64,000 nt of DNA from Christiangramia fulva (GTDB taxonomy: Bacteria > Bacteroidota > Bacteroidia > Flavobacteriales > Flavobacteriaceae): the NCBI RefSeq assembly GCF_003024155.1, contig NZ_CP028136.1, positions 496,001 to 560,000 of the forward strand, written 5' to 3'. Shown here one piece after another: positions 1 through 7,990 of the stretch (the first letter of the stretch is position 1; the number at the start of each line of letters is the position of its first letter). The position numbers and the translations under genes are program-made. The notes under the pieces were generated by a model. That model saw only the letters and a program-made list of their open reading frames with translations, ran no database searches and was not told the DNA's origin.

Positions 1-330
1 ACCGCGAGACCTGTATATGAATTTGCCTATTTAACCTATTTTAAGCTGAACCAGAGCGAAATTATCAGAAACTTTTGCGTCAATAAAAATAAGCCCGAAC
101 TTCATTGCAACGGTAAATGTCATTTAATGAAGGAATTATCACTGGGATCTAAAAGTGATAAAAAACAAAATACAATTCTGGCTGAAAGTTTTCTCCCACT
201 ATTTTTTCAGGAATATTCCTATAAATCTCGCCTATATATTTCCGATTTTTACCGCTGCGATAATTGGAGATTTTTACCCAAAGATTACTCACAAATTCAA
301 ACTGTACCTTCCCCCCCTCCAAAAGTTTAG
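1..330 (+). CDS. Small CNGKC-motif protein upstream of a TonB receptor (5' partial)
   Basis: The frame is open from base 1 to the stop at 328-330 (109 codons visible), so the gene begins outside the window. The visible part starts in a YEFAYLTYFKLNQ segment, followed by NKNKPELHCNGKCHLMKEL at about residues 29-46 of the visible part. The motif CVNKNKPELxCNGKCxLM recurs in short Bacteroidota proteins encoded just before siderophore-type TonB receptors (family knowledge). The two cysteines of CNGKC might bind metal or form a disulfide, but their function is not established. The rest is polar and ends in a proline-rich tail. The receptor gene starts 69 bases downstream, so a shared iron-uptake role is inferred from position only. 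An internal ATG at 127 is an unlikely start because it falls after the motif. Confidence 0.7.
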   Translation, partial: TARPVYEFAYLTYFKLNQSEIIRNFCVNKNKPELHCNGKCHLMKELSLGSKSDKKQNTILAESFLPLFFQEYSYKSRLYISDFYRCDNWRFLPKDYSQIQTVPSPPPKV

Positions 331-353
331 TGCATAATACAGAACAAAAAAAC

Positions 354-373
354 AGAGCGTTTATTGACGCTCT
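354..373 (+). promoter_or_regulatory. Short hairpin in the leader of the TonB receptor gene
   Basis: AGAGCG (354-359) and CGCTCT (368-373) form a perfect 6-bp inverted repeat with an 8-base loop. It is followed directly by AAAGGAG, about 20 bases before the receptor ATG. It has no T-run on the + strand, so it is not a clear intrinsic terminator. It could be a weak attenuator or an mRNA-stabilising stem between the two genes. Confidence 0.3.
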
Positions 374-399
374 AAAGGAGTATGCATTAAAATATAATT

Positions 400-2742
400 A
401 TGAATAAAATTTTTATAATGCTTACAGCCATTGTTGTAAGCATTAATGCCTTTGGCCAGAATAAATATTATGGCCGCGTTATATCAGAAAATAAAGCGGG
501 ATTATCGGGAGCTACCATAACTTCGGTTGAAAATCCGGAGAATGGTGTTGTTGCAGATTTTGATGGTAATTTTGAAATATTACTCAGAAATACCAATAAA
601 GTAAAAATAAGCTATGTTGGATTCGAGTCAAAAATCACAAAACTTACTAAAACGTTTAACACAATTATTCTTAATGAGGCACAAACGGGCCTGGAGGAGG
701 TTGTGATTTCGGCCAGTAGAGAATTACAAAAACGATCGGAAGTTCCTGCTTCTATTTCAACCATATCGGCCAGGCAAATCCAGGAATCAAAGGCATTTGG
801 ATTGGAACAATTAGTAAATGAGGTACCCGGAGTTTTTATGTCCACATCTAAAGCGGCCGGAAATGAACAACATTTTATGTCGGTTCGATCTCCAATTTCA
901 ACCAGGTCTATTTTTTTGTATCTTGAAGATGGACTTCCCATAAGACCCACCGCGGTTTTCAACCATAATTCGTTATTGGAAATCAATAATACTTCCCTTC
1001 AAAAAATAGAAGTCTTAAAAGGTCCTGCATCTAGCATTTATGGAAGTGAGGCTATTGGAGCAAGCTTCAATTTTATTACGCAAGATCCAACTTTTAACCC
1101 TTCCGGAAGCCTGGGATTTCAATTAAACGATTTGGGGCTTTCCAGATATGAAGCTGAATATTCTCAATACTTAGGCAAAAAAGTGGGGTTTTATGTTGGA
1201 TCGCAATATGTACAGAGGAAAAATGGGCCTATCGAATATAGCGATTATGAAAAATTTGGTCTGACTTTTAAATCTAAAGTGAATTTTTCCAGTTCCCTGG
1301 AATGGACCAATGTACTGGATCTAATCAATTATCGGAGTGATATGACAGGTTCTTTGGGTGAAAATGACTTTAGGACAGGAGAGTATCTTAGCGACCAAAC
1401 TTTTACCAATAGAACCGATAATTCTCTGCGCTTAAGGAGTACGCTGGATAAAGAATGGAATAGCAAAAACAAGACAACCTTTAATTTCATTTTTAGAGAT
1501 AATACCATGGGGCAAATCCCATCTTATAGAGTTACTCAATTTCGTGAGCAGGGTCAATTAACCGGCAGTGGATCTGGAGAAATAAACTCCAATGGATTTA
1601 ATAGTTATGTGGGTATAATTCAGCACAAAACTGATTTTAAATTTTGGAATTCTACCTTAATTACGGGAGTTTCGTTAGATTATTCACCGCAAAAATATTT
1701 TGCCAATCCTATCCAGGTACAGGTGGATGTTGAAACACACAAGAACACCGGCTATACAATCGATAAGAATAATTTTCTTTTGAACTATCGCGCTAATATT
1801 TTAAACTATGCGGGATATGCCCAATATGAAATTAGTCCTATTCAGAAATTGAAAGTAACCGGGGCGATCAGGTTCGATAAATTTCAGTACGATTATAATA
1901 ACCTTATAGAAGATGTTGCAGGACCGGAAGATGCTATTACCAGATACCAAAATTGGTCTCCCAAAATTGGTTTTAACTATAATTTTTCAAAAGCGCTGGG
2001 GATCTACGGAAATTACGCGGTAGGCTTTACTCCGCCGGAGACTTCCAATTTATACCGCAATAGTTTTGTAGGTGCGGGAGGCAGGGTGTTTGATTTAAAA
2101 CCCAGTAATTACAATAACTACGAATTGGGAGGATATTTTAATCTTCCATCGCGGGTAAAACTTGACCTGGCTCTTTATATGCTAAATGGAAAAAATACTT
2201 TAATAAGTCTGCGAAATGGAAATGATGAATTTTATTACACCAATGCCGGAAAAACCAGATCGTATGGGATTGAATATGGAGTAACTTATTTTCCAGTTTC
2301 ATCGCTTAGAATTACCCACAGCGGAAGTCTAGCAAGGCATCGTTACATCAAATTCTTTCAAAATGGTGTGGATTATTCAGGAACAGACAGAGAAACGGCT
2401 CCACGATATACAAGTTTTACTGAAATTTCCTATCATCCTTCATTTTTAACCCATCTGAATATTAGCGCTAATAATACCATGGTTGGAAGATATAATACAA
2501 GTTTTGAAGGACAGGTAATTTCCGAAGATGGGGGCCACTCTACGGCAACCTATAAAGGCTACAGCATTTTCAATCTTAAAGCGAGTTATACTTTAAAAAG
2601 GTTTGAATTTTGGGGACAGGTTCTAAATATTTTCGACAGCCTGTATGCAGTAGAGGCCTCTTATAATATTTATAGAAAAGAAAACAGTTATACTATTGGA
2701 AATCCAAGAGCATTTCATCTGGGAGTAAAATATAATTTTTAA
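400..2742 (+). CDS. TonB-dependent outer-membrane receptor, probably for a siderophore
   Basis: This 780-residue protein is an outer-membrane receptor that would import a ferric chelate using TonB energy. Residues 1-19 look like a signal peptide ending in AFGQ. Residues ~22-95 form a carboxypeptidase-regulatory-like beta domain (YYGRVISENKAGLSGA). A TonB-box-like EEVVISASR follows at ~98-106. The plug spans ~110-235 with the typical KIEVLKGPASSIYGSEAIG. The rest is a beta-barrel ending in the aromatic residue expected of outer-membrane proteins (YNF). The next gene, 7 bases downstream, encodes a PepSY membrane protein of the type found with siderophore receptors, so the two are probably one iron-regulated operon. 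The exact substrate cannot be read from sequence. No Fur box was identified with confidence. Confidence 0.9.
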   Translation: MNKIFIMLTAIVVSINAFGQNKYYGRVISENKAGLSGATITSVENPENGVVADFDGNFEILLRNTNKVKISYVGFESKITKLTKTFNTIILNEAQTGLEEVVISASRELQKRSEVPASISTISARQIQESKAFGLEQLVNEVPGVFMSTSKAAGNEQHFMSVRSPISTRSIFLYLEDGLPIRPTAVFNHNSLLEINNTSLQKIEVLKGPASSIYGSEAIGASFNFITQDPTFNPSGSLGFQLNDLGLSRYEAEYSQYLGKKVGFYVGSQYVQRKNGPIEYSDYEKFGLTFKSKVNFSSSLEWTNVLDLINYRSDMTGSLGENDFRTGEYLSDQTFTNRTDNSLRLRSTLDKEWNSKNKTTFNFIFRDNTMGQIPSYRVTQFREQGQLTGSGSGEINSNGFNSYVGIIQHKTDFKFWNSTLITGVSLDYSPQKYFANPIQVQVDVETHKNTGYTIDKNNFLLNYRANILNYAGYAQYEISPIQKLKVTGAIRFDKFQYDYNNLIEDVAGPEDAITRYQNWSPKIGFNYNFSKALGIYGNYAVGFTPPETSNLYRNSFVGAGGRVFDLKPSNYNNYELGGYFNLPSRVKLDLALYMLNGKNTLISLRNGNDEFYYTNAGKTRSYGIEYGVTYFPVSSLRITHSGSLARHRYIKFFQNGVDYSGTDRETAPRYTSFTEISYHPSFLTHLNISANNTMVGRYNTSFEGQVISEDGGHSTATYKGYSIFNLKASYTLKRFEFWGQVLNIFDSLYAVEASYNIYRKENSYTIGNPRAFHLGVKYNF

Positions 2743-2749
2743 GAAATAA

Positions 2750-3994
2750 ATGAAAAATAAAAAACTGAACAGCTGGCTCTGGAGATGGCACGTAATAGCC
2801 GGATTAATTTCCCTTCCATTCGTGCTCATTCTCTCTATTACAGGTGGAATTTATCTTTTTAAGGATAATTATGAAGCTCCACATTTGGCAAAAATAAATC
2901 AGATAAAAGAGGTAAAAGGCCAACCTTTAAGCTTTCAAAAGCAGTGGGAAGTAGTTCAGAAGAAATCCAGTAAAAAGCCCGATGAAATTATTTTGAATAA
3001 AAATAATGTTCAGGCTACCAGATTTGCATCAGGACAATTCGCCACTAAATCTACTCTTTACCTTAATCCCTATTCCGGTGATATTTTAGCCCAGATTAGA
3101 GAAAAAGATTCTAAGATGTTTAAAGTACGTAAGCTACACGGCGAACTTCTAATGGGAAAATTTGGCACCAAAATAGTTGAATTGATAGCTTGCTGGTTAA
3201 TCGTACTAATTATAACCGGAATTTATGTTTGGTGGCCAAAAAAGAAATGGTCGTTGAAAGGTGTTTTTCTCATCAGGAAAAAGGAAGGAAGACGGAATTT
3301 TTTCCGGGACTTGCACGCCGTAACCGCATTCTGGTTTTCTGTTCTTTTACTAATGATTTTAATGGGAGGTTTGCCCTGGACCGATGTTTTTGGCGACTAC
3401 TTCAAATGGATGCAAAAGGTTACCCATACGGGGTACCCGGTTACCTGGCAGGCAACAAATGTTCATTCTAAATCTTTTGGAATAGAGACTATTCCTTTAG
3501 ACAGTGTAATAGGTATAGCAAAGGGAATGGATTTGAAAGGGGAAATTCATATTGGACTTCCCTACAAAAAAACTGATGTTTTTACCGTCTCTAATACTGT
3601 GGGCGATCCGCATTACCTGGAAATACATCATTTAGACCAATTTTCAGGAAAGGAAATTGTTTCTCATGATTGGAATGACATCGGTGTGCTAATGCGAGGG
3701 CGATTATGGTTTATGGCTTTTCATCAAGGCCAATTTGGACCCTGGAATAAATATTTAATGCTTCTTACAGCTATAGCCTTATTCACATTATCCCTTTCTG
3801 CTTTTTTATCTTATTATTTACGCGACAAAAAGGGTTGGGGAATACCTAAAGTACCTAAAAATTTTACAGTTGGTAAAGTAGTCATAGGTTTAATAATTCT
3901 TTTAAGCCTTCTTTTGCCATTATTTGGTTTAAGTGTATTGCTTATAATAGTTTTTCATTATGGAAAAAAGCTCTCAGCGAATAAAATATCCTAA
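2750..3994 (+). CDS. PepSY-associated TM helix protein (PiuB-like)
   Basis: This 414-residue inner-membrane protein belongs to the PepSY_TM family. Members are often iron-regulated and linked to siderophore reduction or utilisation (family knowledge). The first helix, WRWHVIAGLISLPFVLILS, lies at ~12-30 and carries a conserved His. Further helices lie at ~145-165 (ending in YVWWPKK), ~190-212 (preceded by FRDLHAV), ~325-355 and ~375-400. Histidines at helix edges could be haem ligands. A soluble PepSY-like part lies between the first two helices. The gene starts 7 bases after the TonB receptor stop, which supports co-transcription and a role in releasing iron from the imported chelate. No enzymatic motif was identified. 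Confidence 0.85.
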   Translation: MKNKKLNSWLWRWHVIAGLISLPFVLILSITGGIYLFKDNYEAPHLAKINQIKEVKGQPLSFQKQWEVVQKKSSKKPDEIILNKNNVQATRFASGQFATKSTLYLNPYSGDILAQIREKDSKMFKVRKLHGELLMGKFGTKIVELIACWLIVLIITGIYVWWPKKKWSLKGVFLIRKKEGRRNFFRDLHAVTAFWFSVLLLMILMGGLPWTDVFGDYFKWMQKVTHTGYPVTWQATNVHSKSFGIETIPLDSVIGIAKGMDLKGEIHIGLPYKKTDVFTVSNTVGDPHYLEIHHLDQFSGKEIVSHDWNDIGVLMRGRLWFMAFHQGQFGPWNKYLMLLTAIALFTLSLSAFLSYYLRDKKGWGIPKVPKNFTVGKVVIGLIILLSLLLPLFGLSVLLIIVFHYGKKLSANKIS

Positions 3995-4204
3995 CGAATT
4001 GGAACTATCCCAGATATCGTCAGGCGCAATAGTGAATTTACAGATTTGCCGGTTTATGAATTTTACTCTTTGAATTTTATAGTTATTTTAGCTAATGGTT
4101 ATGCTTCAATATACCAACTACCGGCTGATATTTTTTTAGACTTTAAATTAAATTGTACTCCTTAAATTCCTAAATTGATTCTACGAGAATCAATTTTAAT
4201 ATGC

Positions 4205-4462
4205 CTACTGTGGCCGTCGGTGCTGGAATACTTGTATAATCTCTTCCAATTTTCCCACAATTTCCAAGGGCTTTTCTTCCTGTATAAAGTGCTTGGAACT
4301 CAACTTGTGAATTTTTGATAAGCCAGCAGCCTTTTTAATTTCCTGTCCTTTTTCTTCAAGTTTTAAAAATGGACCATCTGCACCCCATATAGCCTGAATA
4401 GGATAGGAAACGTCTGTTATTTCTGATGGGCACCTATCATCCCCGTGATATTGATCTATCAT
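4205..4462 (-). pseudogene. C-terminal remnant of an alpha/beta hydrolase
   Basis: The 85-residue frame starts in MIDQYHGDDRCPSE and continues with PIQAIWGADGPFLKL and LSSKHFIQEEKP. This matches the last third of haloalkane-dehalogenase-like alpha/beta hydrolases: the acid-bearing loop after the IWG strand and the catalytic His in the KHF segment. Nothing upstream (above 4462) continues the fold, and the nucleophile elbow is absent, so only the 3' end of the gene survives. It sits at the left edge of the conjugative module, where a second hydrolase fragment is also found. I judge it a dead remnant rather than a small gene. Confidence 0.6.
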
Positions 4463-4491
4463 CTTTAGAAATTCCCACTCTTATATTGTAA

Positions 4492-4706
4492 GCGCAAAAT
4501 GGTGGTCTTTCCGGTTTAGAAGAAGTCATGGAAAATAAGGTCAAACTTCCCAAAAACACACAACTGTAATGACAAAAGGAGGAAATCATTCTCAATTTGG
4601 ATATCTAGGGCATCTTCTTACTAATAATATGCCACCATTAATTTGGTTCACCAAAAGTTTCAAACTCTTAATCACATGTGGATTTTTTTTAATGGAATAC
4701 ATTTAG
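4492..4706 (+). pseudogene. Frameshifted fragment of a second alpha/beta hydrolase
   Basis: Two short open stretches in different frames read like one broken protein. The first (4492-4566) gives NGGLSGLEEVMENKVKLP and ends in TAA. The second, shifted by one frame, gives VMTKGGNHSQFGYLGHLL from about 4567. The segment GGNHxQFGxYG is characteristic of a family of bacterial alpha/beta hydrolases in which the His is catalytic, and the preceding leucine-rich stretch fits its normal neighbour. At least one frameshift plus a stop separates them, and no start or upstream domain is visible. Confidence 0.45.
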
Positions 4707-5190
4707 AGAATTAGAGGAAATTCCCTTCTCATAAATATCTTCAAAACTAGGAGTTACGAGCTATAATTATTCTTTTTTCAGGAATTTTCAATTTGGATGT
4801 ATATCGTCTGATAAAAGTTACAGTTTTTCCATTCATTTGAATACACCATCCTTGCCATCTCCTCTCCTTTTTTAAGACGCAAAATACCAACATTCAGAAG
4901 TTAGCCGGGCAGCATAAACCACTCGGCTACGCACTCCCTTTTTATATGCCCTTTGACTAATTCTGAATGTTGAATCGTATCTGCATCAAAAAAGGATAAC
5001 AGCGATGGCACTACGGGAAGTAAATTCTAACATCTTCATCATGAAATCATTTCAACTGCATATCAATTCCAGATCAAGAAATTTCCAAAATCAAAAAAGG
5101 AAAAACGCTCCAGATACAGAAAGTAAATTTTTTAAACCTACCCGTGGGTACTTACGGGAACACTTTTTATTAATCTTAAATTCTTTAATC
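4707..5190. other. Non-coding stretch at the left edge of the conjugative module
   Basis: No convincing gene is visible here. The frame of ssb stays open upstream to about 5005, but that part is low in conservation and rich in K, N and Q. It is more likely the ssb leader. The only structured element is the long imperfect hairpin at 4888-4972, listed separately. Confidence 0.5.
4888..4972. repeat. Long imperfect inverted repeat
   Basis: CAACATTCAGAA (4888-4899) is perfectly inverted at 4961-4972 (TTCTGAATGTTG). The pairing continues inward: TTAG at 4901-4904 against CTAA at 4957-4960, then GGGCAGCATAAA (4907-4918) against TTTATATGCCC (4941-4951). The whole can fold into an 85-base hairpin with small bulges. 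No T-run follows on either strand, so it is not a typical terminator. Candidates are a small RNA, a recombination or transfer site of the element to the right, or a miniature insertion element. Confidence 0.5.
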
Positions 5191-5553
5191 ATGAGTACTA
5201 TTAGAAACAAAGTACAGCTCATCGGAAACGTAGGGAACACTCCCGAAATCCGAAACCTTGAAAGTGGTAAGAAAGTAGCTTCTTTCTCCATGGCCACTAA
5301 TGACCATTACCGCACCACCAGCGGAGAGAAAATTCAGGAAACCCAATGGCACAACCTGGTAGCTTGGGGAAAAACCGCTGAGATCATCGAAAATCACGTA
5401 GGTAAAGGCAAAGAAATTGCCATCGACGGAAAACTCTCTTCCAGATCCTATGAAGATAAGGAAGGTGTTAAAAGGTATGTAACAGAAATAGTGATTTCTG
5501 AAATTCTATTGCTCGGCAGCAAAAACCTTGATGAGAATCATGATAATGTATGA
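5191..5553 (+). CDS. ssb: Single-stranded DNA-binding protein carried by the element
   Basis: This 120-residue SSB has a complete OB fold: MSTIRNKVQLIGNVGNTPEIR, then WHNLVAWGKTAEII at ~51-64 and GKLSSRSYEDKEG at ~79-91. The ATG at 5191 is chosen because it starts exactly where SSB proteins normally begin; the open frame upstream from 5005 has no SSB similarity. The protein ends in LDENHDNV and lacks the acidic DDDxPF-type tip through which chromosomal SSB recruits partners. That is common for short mobile-element SSBs. It is followed by a strong terminator and radC, a usual order in Bacteroidota conjugative elements, where SSB probably protects transferred single strands. Confidence 0.9.
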   Translation: MSTIRNKVQLIGNVGNTPEIRNLESGKKVASFSMATNDHYRTTSGEKIQETQWHNLVAWGKTAEIIENHVGKGKEIAIDGKLSSRSYEDKEGVKRYVTEIVISEILLLGSKNLDENHDNV

Positions 5554-5561
5554 AAAATAAA

Positions 5562-5597
5562 GAGGGCGAGACTTGTTCACGGTAGCGCCCTCTTTTT
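5562..5597 (+). terminator. Intrinsic terminator after ssb
   Basis: GAGGGCG (5562-5568) pairs with CGCCCTC (5586-5592) and is followed by TTTTT at 5593-5597. It lies directly after the ssb stop and before radC. Confidence 0.85.
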
Positions 5598-5621
5598 AAT
5601 TAACCCTTAAAAGAGTAAATT

Positions 5622-6071
5622 ATGAAAACCAAAGTTAACGAAATTTCGATCAAATACCTCGGGAATTTTAAAATCGCAGAGGCCCCTAAAATCAGTTCCT
5701 CTTTTGATGCCAAAGAGGTGTTTTTTAATTCCTGGGACAAAGACCGAATTGGGCTGCAGGAAACCTTCAAAGTAATGCTACTCAATAACGCCAACCGGAT
5801 TAAAGGAATTTTTGAAGTCTCCACGGGAGGCATTACCGGCACCCTTGTTGACCTGCGTATTGTTTTTGCCGTAGTTTTAAAATCTATGACCACAGCTATT
5901 ATCGTGGCCCATAATCATCCTTCCGGAAACCTCCATCCCAGCCAGGCCGATAAACAGCTCACTAAAAAAATCAAAAACGCATCGGAATTTCTGGATGTAA
6001 AACTACTGGATCACCTGATCATTACTCCCGACGGCGATTATTTTTCCTTTGCCGATGAAGCAATTCTATAG
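5622..6071 (+). CDS. radC: RadC-family JAB-domain protein (short mobile-element form)
   Basis: This 149-residue protein carries the RadC/JAB metalloprotease-like domain without the N-terminal helix-hairpin-helix part of chromosomal RadC (~225 residues). The metal motif HNHPSGNLHPSQAD, at ~98-111, has both His and the Asp in the expected spacing. The strands before it (GIFEVSTGGITGTLVD) and the terminal LLDHLIITPDG match the family. Such short RadC proteins are typical passengers of integrative and conjugative elements; their biochemical role is unresolved. The gene is isolated between two terminators. Confidence 0.88.
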   Translation: MKTKVNEISIKYLGNFKIAEAPKISSSFDAKEVFFNSWDKDRIGLQETFKVMLLNNANRIKGIFEVSTGGITGTLVDLRIVFAVVLKSMTTAIIVAHNHPSGNLHPSQADKQLTKKIKNASEFLDVKLLDHLIITPDGDYFSFADEAIL

Positions 6072-6098
6072 TTTTTTAAGTTCGACTATTCATTTATG

Positions 6099-6130
6099 AA
6101 AGGGATTTTTACTAAAGATCCCTTTTTCTT
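6099..6130 (+). terminator. Intrinsic terminator after radC
   Basis: AAAGGGAT (6099-6106) pairs with ATCCCTTT (6118-6125) and continues into a T-rich tract, 28 bases after the radC stop. Confidence 0.75.
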
Positions 6131-6250
6131 TTTAATAGTCCTTTCCTGTTTTTACTGCAAAACTCATAATTCTTCGCTTAGAAAACTCTTAAAAGCGACT
6201 TTTCAATCTTTTAGCTTAGTTGGAAAATCCTAATTTCCAAAGGCTTTGAA

Positions 6251-6338
6251 TTTTTGCCTCCGGCAAAAAAGGAAAAGCAAGAGGATAACCCGCGACGCGA
6301 GGTTATGAAACATTTTTCATTTGAGTTGCACTCAAATG
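6251..6338. other. Cluster of three palindromes before bfmA: candidate oriT
   Basis: Three hairpins lie in 90 bases. TTTTTGCC/GGCAAAAA is at 6251-6269 with a 3-base loop. ATAACC/GGTTAT (6285-6306) encloses CGCGACGCGA. CATTTGAGT/ACTCAAATG (6318-6338) has a 3-base loop. None has the T-run of a terminator on +. The rest of the 6131-6440 gap holds no gene. Transfer origins of Bacteroidota elements usually lie just upstream of their mobilisation genes and contain inverted repeats next to the nick site, so this is the best oriT candidate in the window. No nick site is recognised. Confidence 0.4.
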
Positions 6339-6385
6339 GGCGCTTTTAGTTCTATCTAAAATAAAACACATCAAAAGTTGGGAAG

Positions 6386-6441
6386 TTTTTCACGCAAAAA
6401 TTGTCTCAGCCCCTATAAACAGGCAAATTTTTCACGCAAAA
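6386..6441 (+). repeat. Paired direct repeat at the bfmA start
   Basis: TTTTTCACGCAAAA occurs at 6386-6399 and again at 6428-6441, exactly 42 bases apart (about four helical turns). The second copy runs into the bfmA ATG at 6441. The position suggests a binding site, for example for autoregulation by BfmA or for relaxosome assembly. An alternative upstream TTG start at 6378 would translate through both copies, but the protein family begins near the ATG at 6441. Confidence 0.5.
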
Positions 6442-6977
6442 TGGATGATTCTTTAAAAAAAGAAAAGTTTAGAAACCTGAGTTTTAAAAGCTCTGTAGCC
6501 GAAAAATTCATTCGGTACAGTAAAGAAATATCCAGGTCCCGTTCCATGACCCTGCTTTTGATGCTGGAATTTTTTGAGTTTAATAAAATCGCACCAACTG
6601 AATCCCTGGGCCCACGAATGCAGACCCTCGAGTCCGTCATCAAAAAAAGGATTAATGCACTTATGGCCATCATCCGTGATATCGAACAAAATCAAACCAT
6701 CCCCACCAAAGGAATGCTGGAAGCGCTCTTTGAAGAATTGCCGGGACAAAATCCTAAAAAGAATATTAGTTCCTTCCAGGAAGCTTTTAAGAATTTAAAT
6801 GCTAAAACCACCACGGTACCCCTAAAACCAAAAGAACCTGATCATAAGGATATTCGTAAGCTGCTCAGGCATATCAAAACCGTACAACCAACTTTCGGAA
6901 AACCCTTTCTTAAAATTACCATATCTCCACAGGAAATAAACCATTTAAAATCTAAATACCATGTATATCACGATTAG
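6441..6977 (+). CDS. bfmA: BfmA/BtgA-family mobilisation accessory protein
   Basis: This 178-residue basic protein begins MDDSLKKEKFRNLSFKSS. The N-terminal part (VAEKFIRYSKEISRSRSMTLLLMLEFF, ~20-46) resembles a ribbon-helix-helix DNA-binding region of the BfmA/BtgA family. These proteins help the relaxase recognise oriT (family knowledge). The middle is helical and charged, and a central QNPKKNISSF linker leads to a less conserved C-terminus. Its end overlaps the mobB start by 17 bases, which indicates translational coupling. The order bfmA-mobB-mobC with a palindrome cluster upstream is the classic layout of a mobilisation region. I chose ATG 6441 over the earlier TTG at 6378. Confidence 0.8.
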   Translation: MDDSLKKEKFRNLSFKSSVAEKFIRYSKEISRSRSMTLLLMLEFFEFNKIAPTESLGPRMQTLESVIKKRINALMAIIRDIEQNQTIPTKGMLEALFEELPGQNPKKNISSFQEAFKNLNAKTTTVPLKPKEPDHKDIRKLLRHIKTVQPTFGKPFLKITISPQEINHLKSKYHVYHD

Positions 6978-7980
6978 TCCTCAAAAACTCGGTGACTCCT
7001 TCTCCACCAGCGTCACCGATTTTATCGAATACCTGGAAAAAGAGAACAAAGATCTTCAACCGGATCACCAGGAATTTTTCTTTTCTAAGGACCAGGAGCG
7101 AATTTCACCCAAGGAGGTAGTCCGCGCAATAGATCACAACACTTCTAAATTAAAATCTACGGAACCCCGCTACTATTCCTTAACCGTAAATCCTTCCCAG
7201 CGGGAACTGCAACATATTGGCAATGATCCTGAAAAGCTAAAAACCTATGTGCGATCCCTTATGAAAGATTATGCCTCCTGTTTTAATAGGGAGATCAACG
7301 GGAGGCCCATTCAGTCCTCAGATGTCCTGTATTTTGCAAAAATAGAATATGCCCGCACCTATAAAGGAACCGACCGTGAAATCCGCGAGAATGCCCCTTT
7401 TTCTAATCGTATCGCCAAACTCCAAAATGATATCCGTAAGGTGGACCGCGGAGAATTAACAGGATCCATCAAAGAACTGGAAAAAGAAATCCTGCGCTTG
7501 CAAAAAGAAGCGCCCCATAAACTGGAAGGCAAGATAATCGAACAGGGCATGCAGAAACCCGGTTCCCAAACGCATGTGCACCTGGTGGTAAGTCGTAAAG
7601 ACCGCACCAATAGCGTCAGCCTCTCTCCCGGGAGTAAATATAAAGCCTCAGAGGTGGTCCTTCAGGGACGTACGATAAAACGAGGCTTCGACCGGGACCT
7701 GTTTTTTCAAAAAGCTGAAGAGCGGTTTGATAAACAATTCGGATATCGTAGAAATTATGCAGAAGCTTATAGCTCCCGCAAAAATCTTTTGCATAACCCA
7801 AAACTTTATTATTCAAAACTCCTGCGCTTACCTGTTTCTGAACGTAAACTTGCCATGCAGCTGATTAAGCTGCCTGTACAAAGTCTGCCCCCTATTCCCA
7901 ATGCCAAAATCCGTTTTGCTATTAAACAACTTCAAAAAGCACTGGAAGTCGGTATTCGCTCTGGATCGATTGGTTATTAA
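6961..7980 (+). CDS. mobB: MobB-family relaxase
   Basis: This 339-residue protein is the probable relaxase that nicks and pilots the transferred strand. It begins MYITISPQKLGDSF, the normal MobB-type (DUF5712-like) start. YYSLTVNPSQREL at ~73-85 resembles the tyrosine-bearing strand of the family. SQTHVHLVVSRKDR at ~202-215 is the HxH-containing motif expected to bind the metal in HUH-like relaxases. The C-terminal third is basic and helical and would contact DNA. It overlaps bfmA by 17 bases and precedes the coupling ATPase. Which Tyr is catalytic is inferred, not proven. Confidence 0.8.
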   Translation: MYITISPQKLGDSFSTSVTDFIEYLEKENKDLQPDHQEFFFSKDQERISPKEVVRAIDHNTSKLKSTEPRYYSLTVNPSQRELQHIGNDPEKLKTYVRSLMKDYASCFNREINGRPIQSSDVLYFAKIEYARTYKGTDREIRENAPFSNRIAKLQNDIRKVDRGELTGSIKELEKEILRLQKEAPHKLEGKIIEQGMQKPGSQTHVHLVVSRKDRTNSVSLSPGSKYKASEVVLQGRTIKRGFDRDLFFQKAEERFDKQFGYRRNYAEAYSSRKNLLHNPKLYYSKLLRLPVSERKLAMQLIKLPVQSLPPIPNAKIRFAIKQLQKALEVGIRSGSIGY

Positions 7981-7990
7981 ACTTTTAAAT

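Noticed and set aside
5005..5190. N-terminal extension of the SSB frame
   Set aside because: It has no SSB similarity; the OB fold begins at the ATG at 5191, where the family normally starts.
6378..6440. Upstream TTG start for bfmA
   Set aside because: It would translate through both copies of the TTTTTCACGCAAAA repeat and adds residues not expected in the family.
7901..7990. Earlier ATG for the coupling ATPase
   Set aside because: It would overlap mobB by 80 bases and add a segment without similarity; ATG 7991 gives the membrane helix at once.
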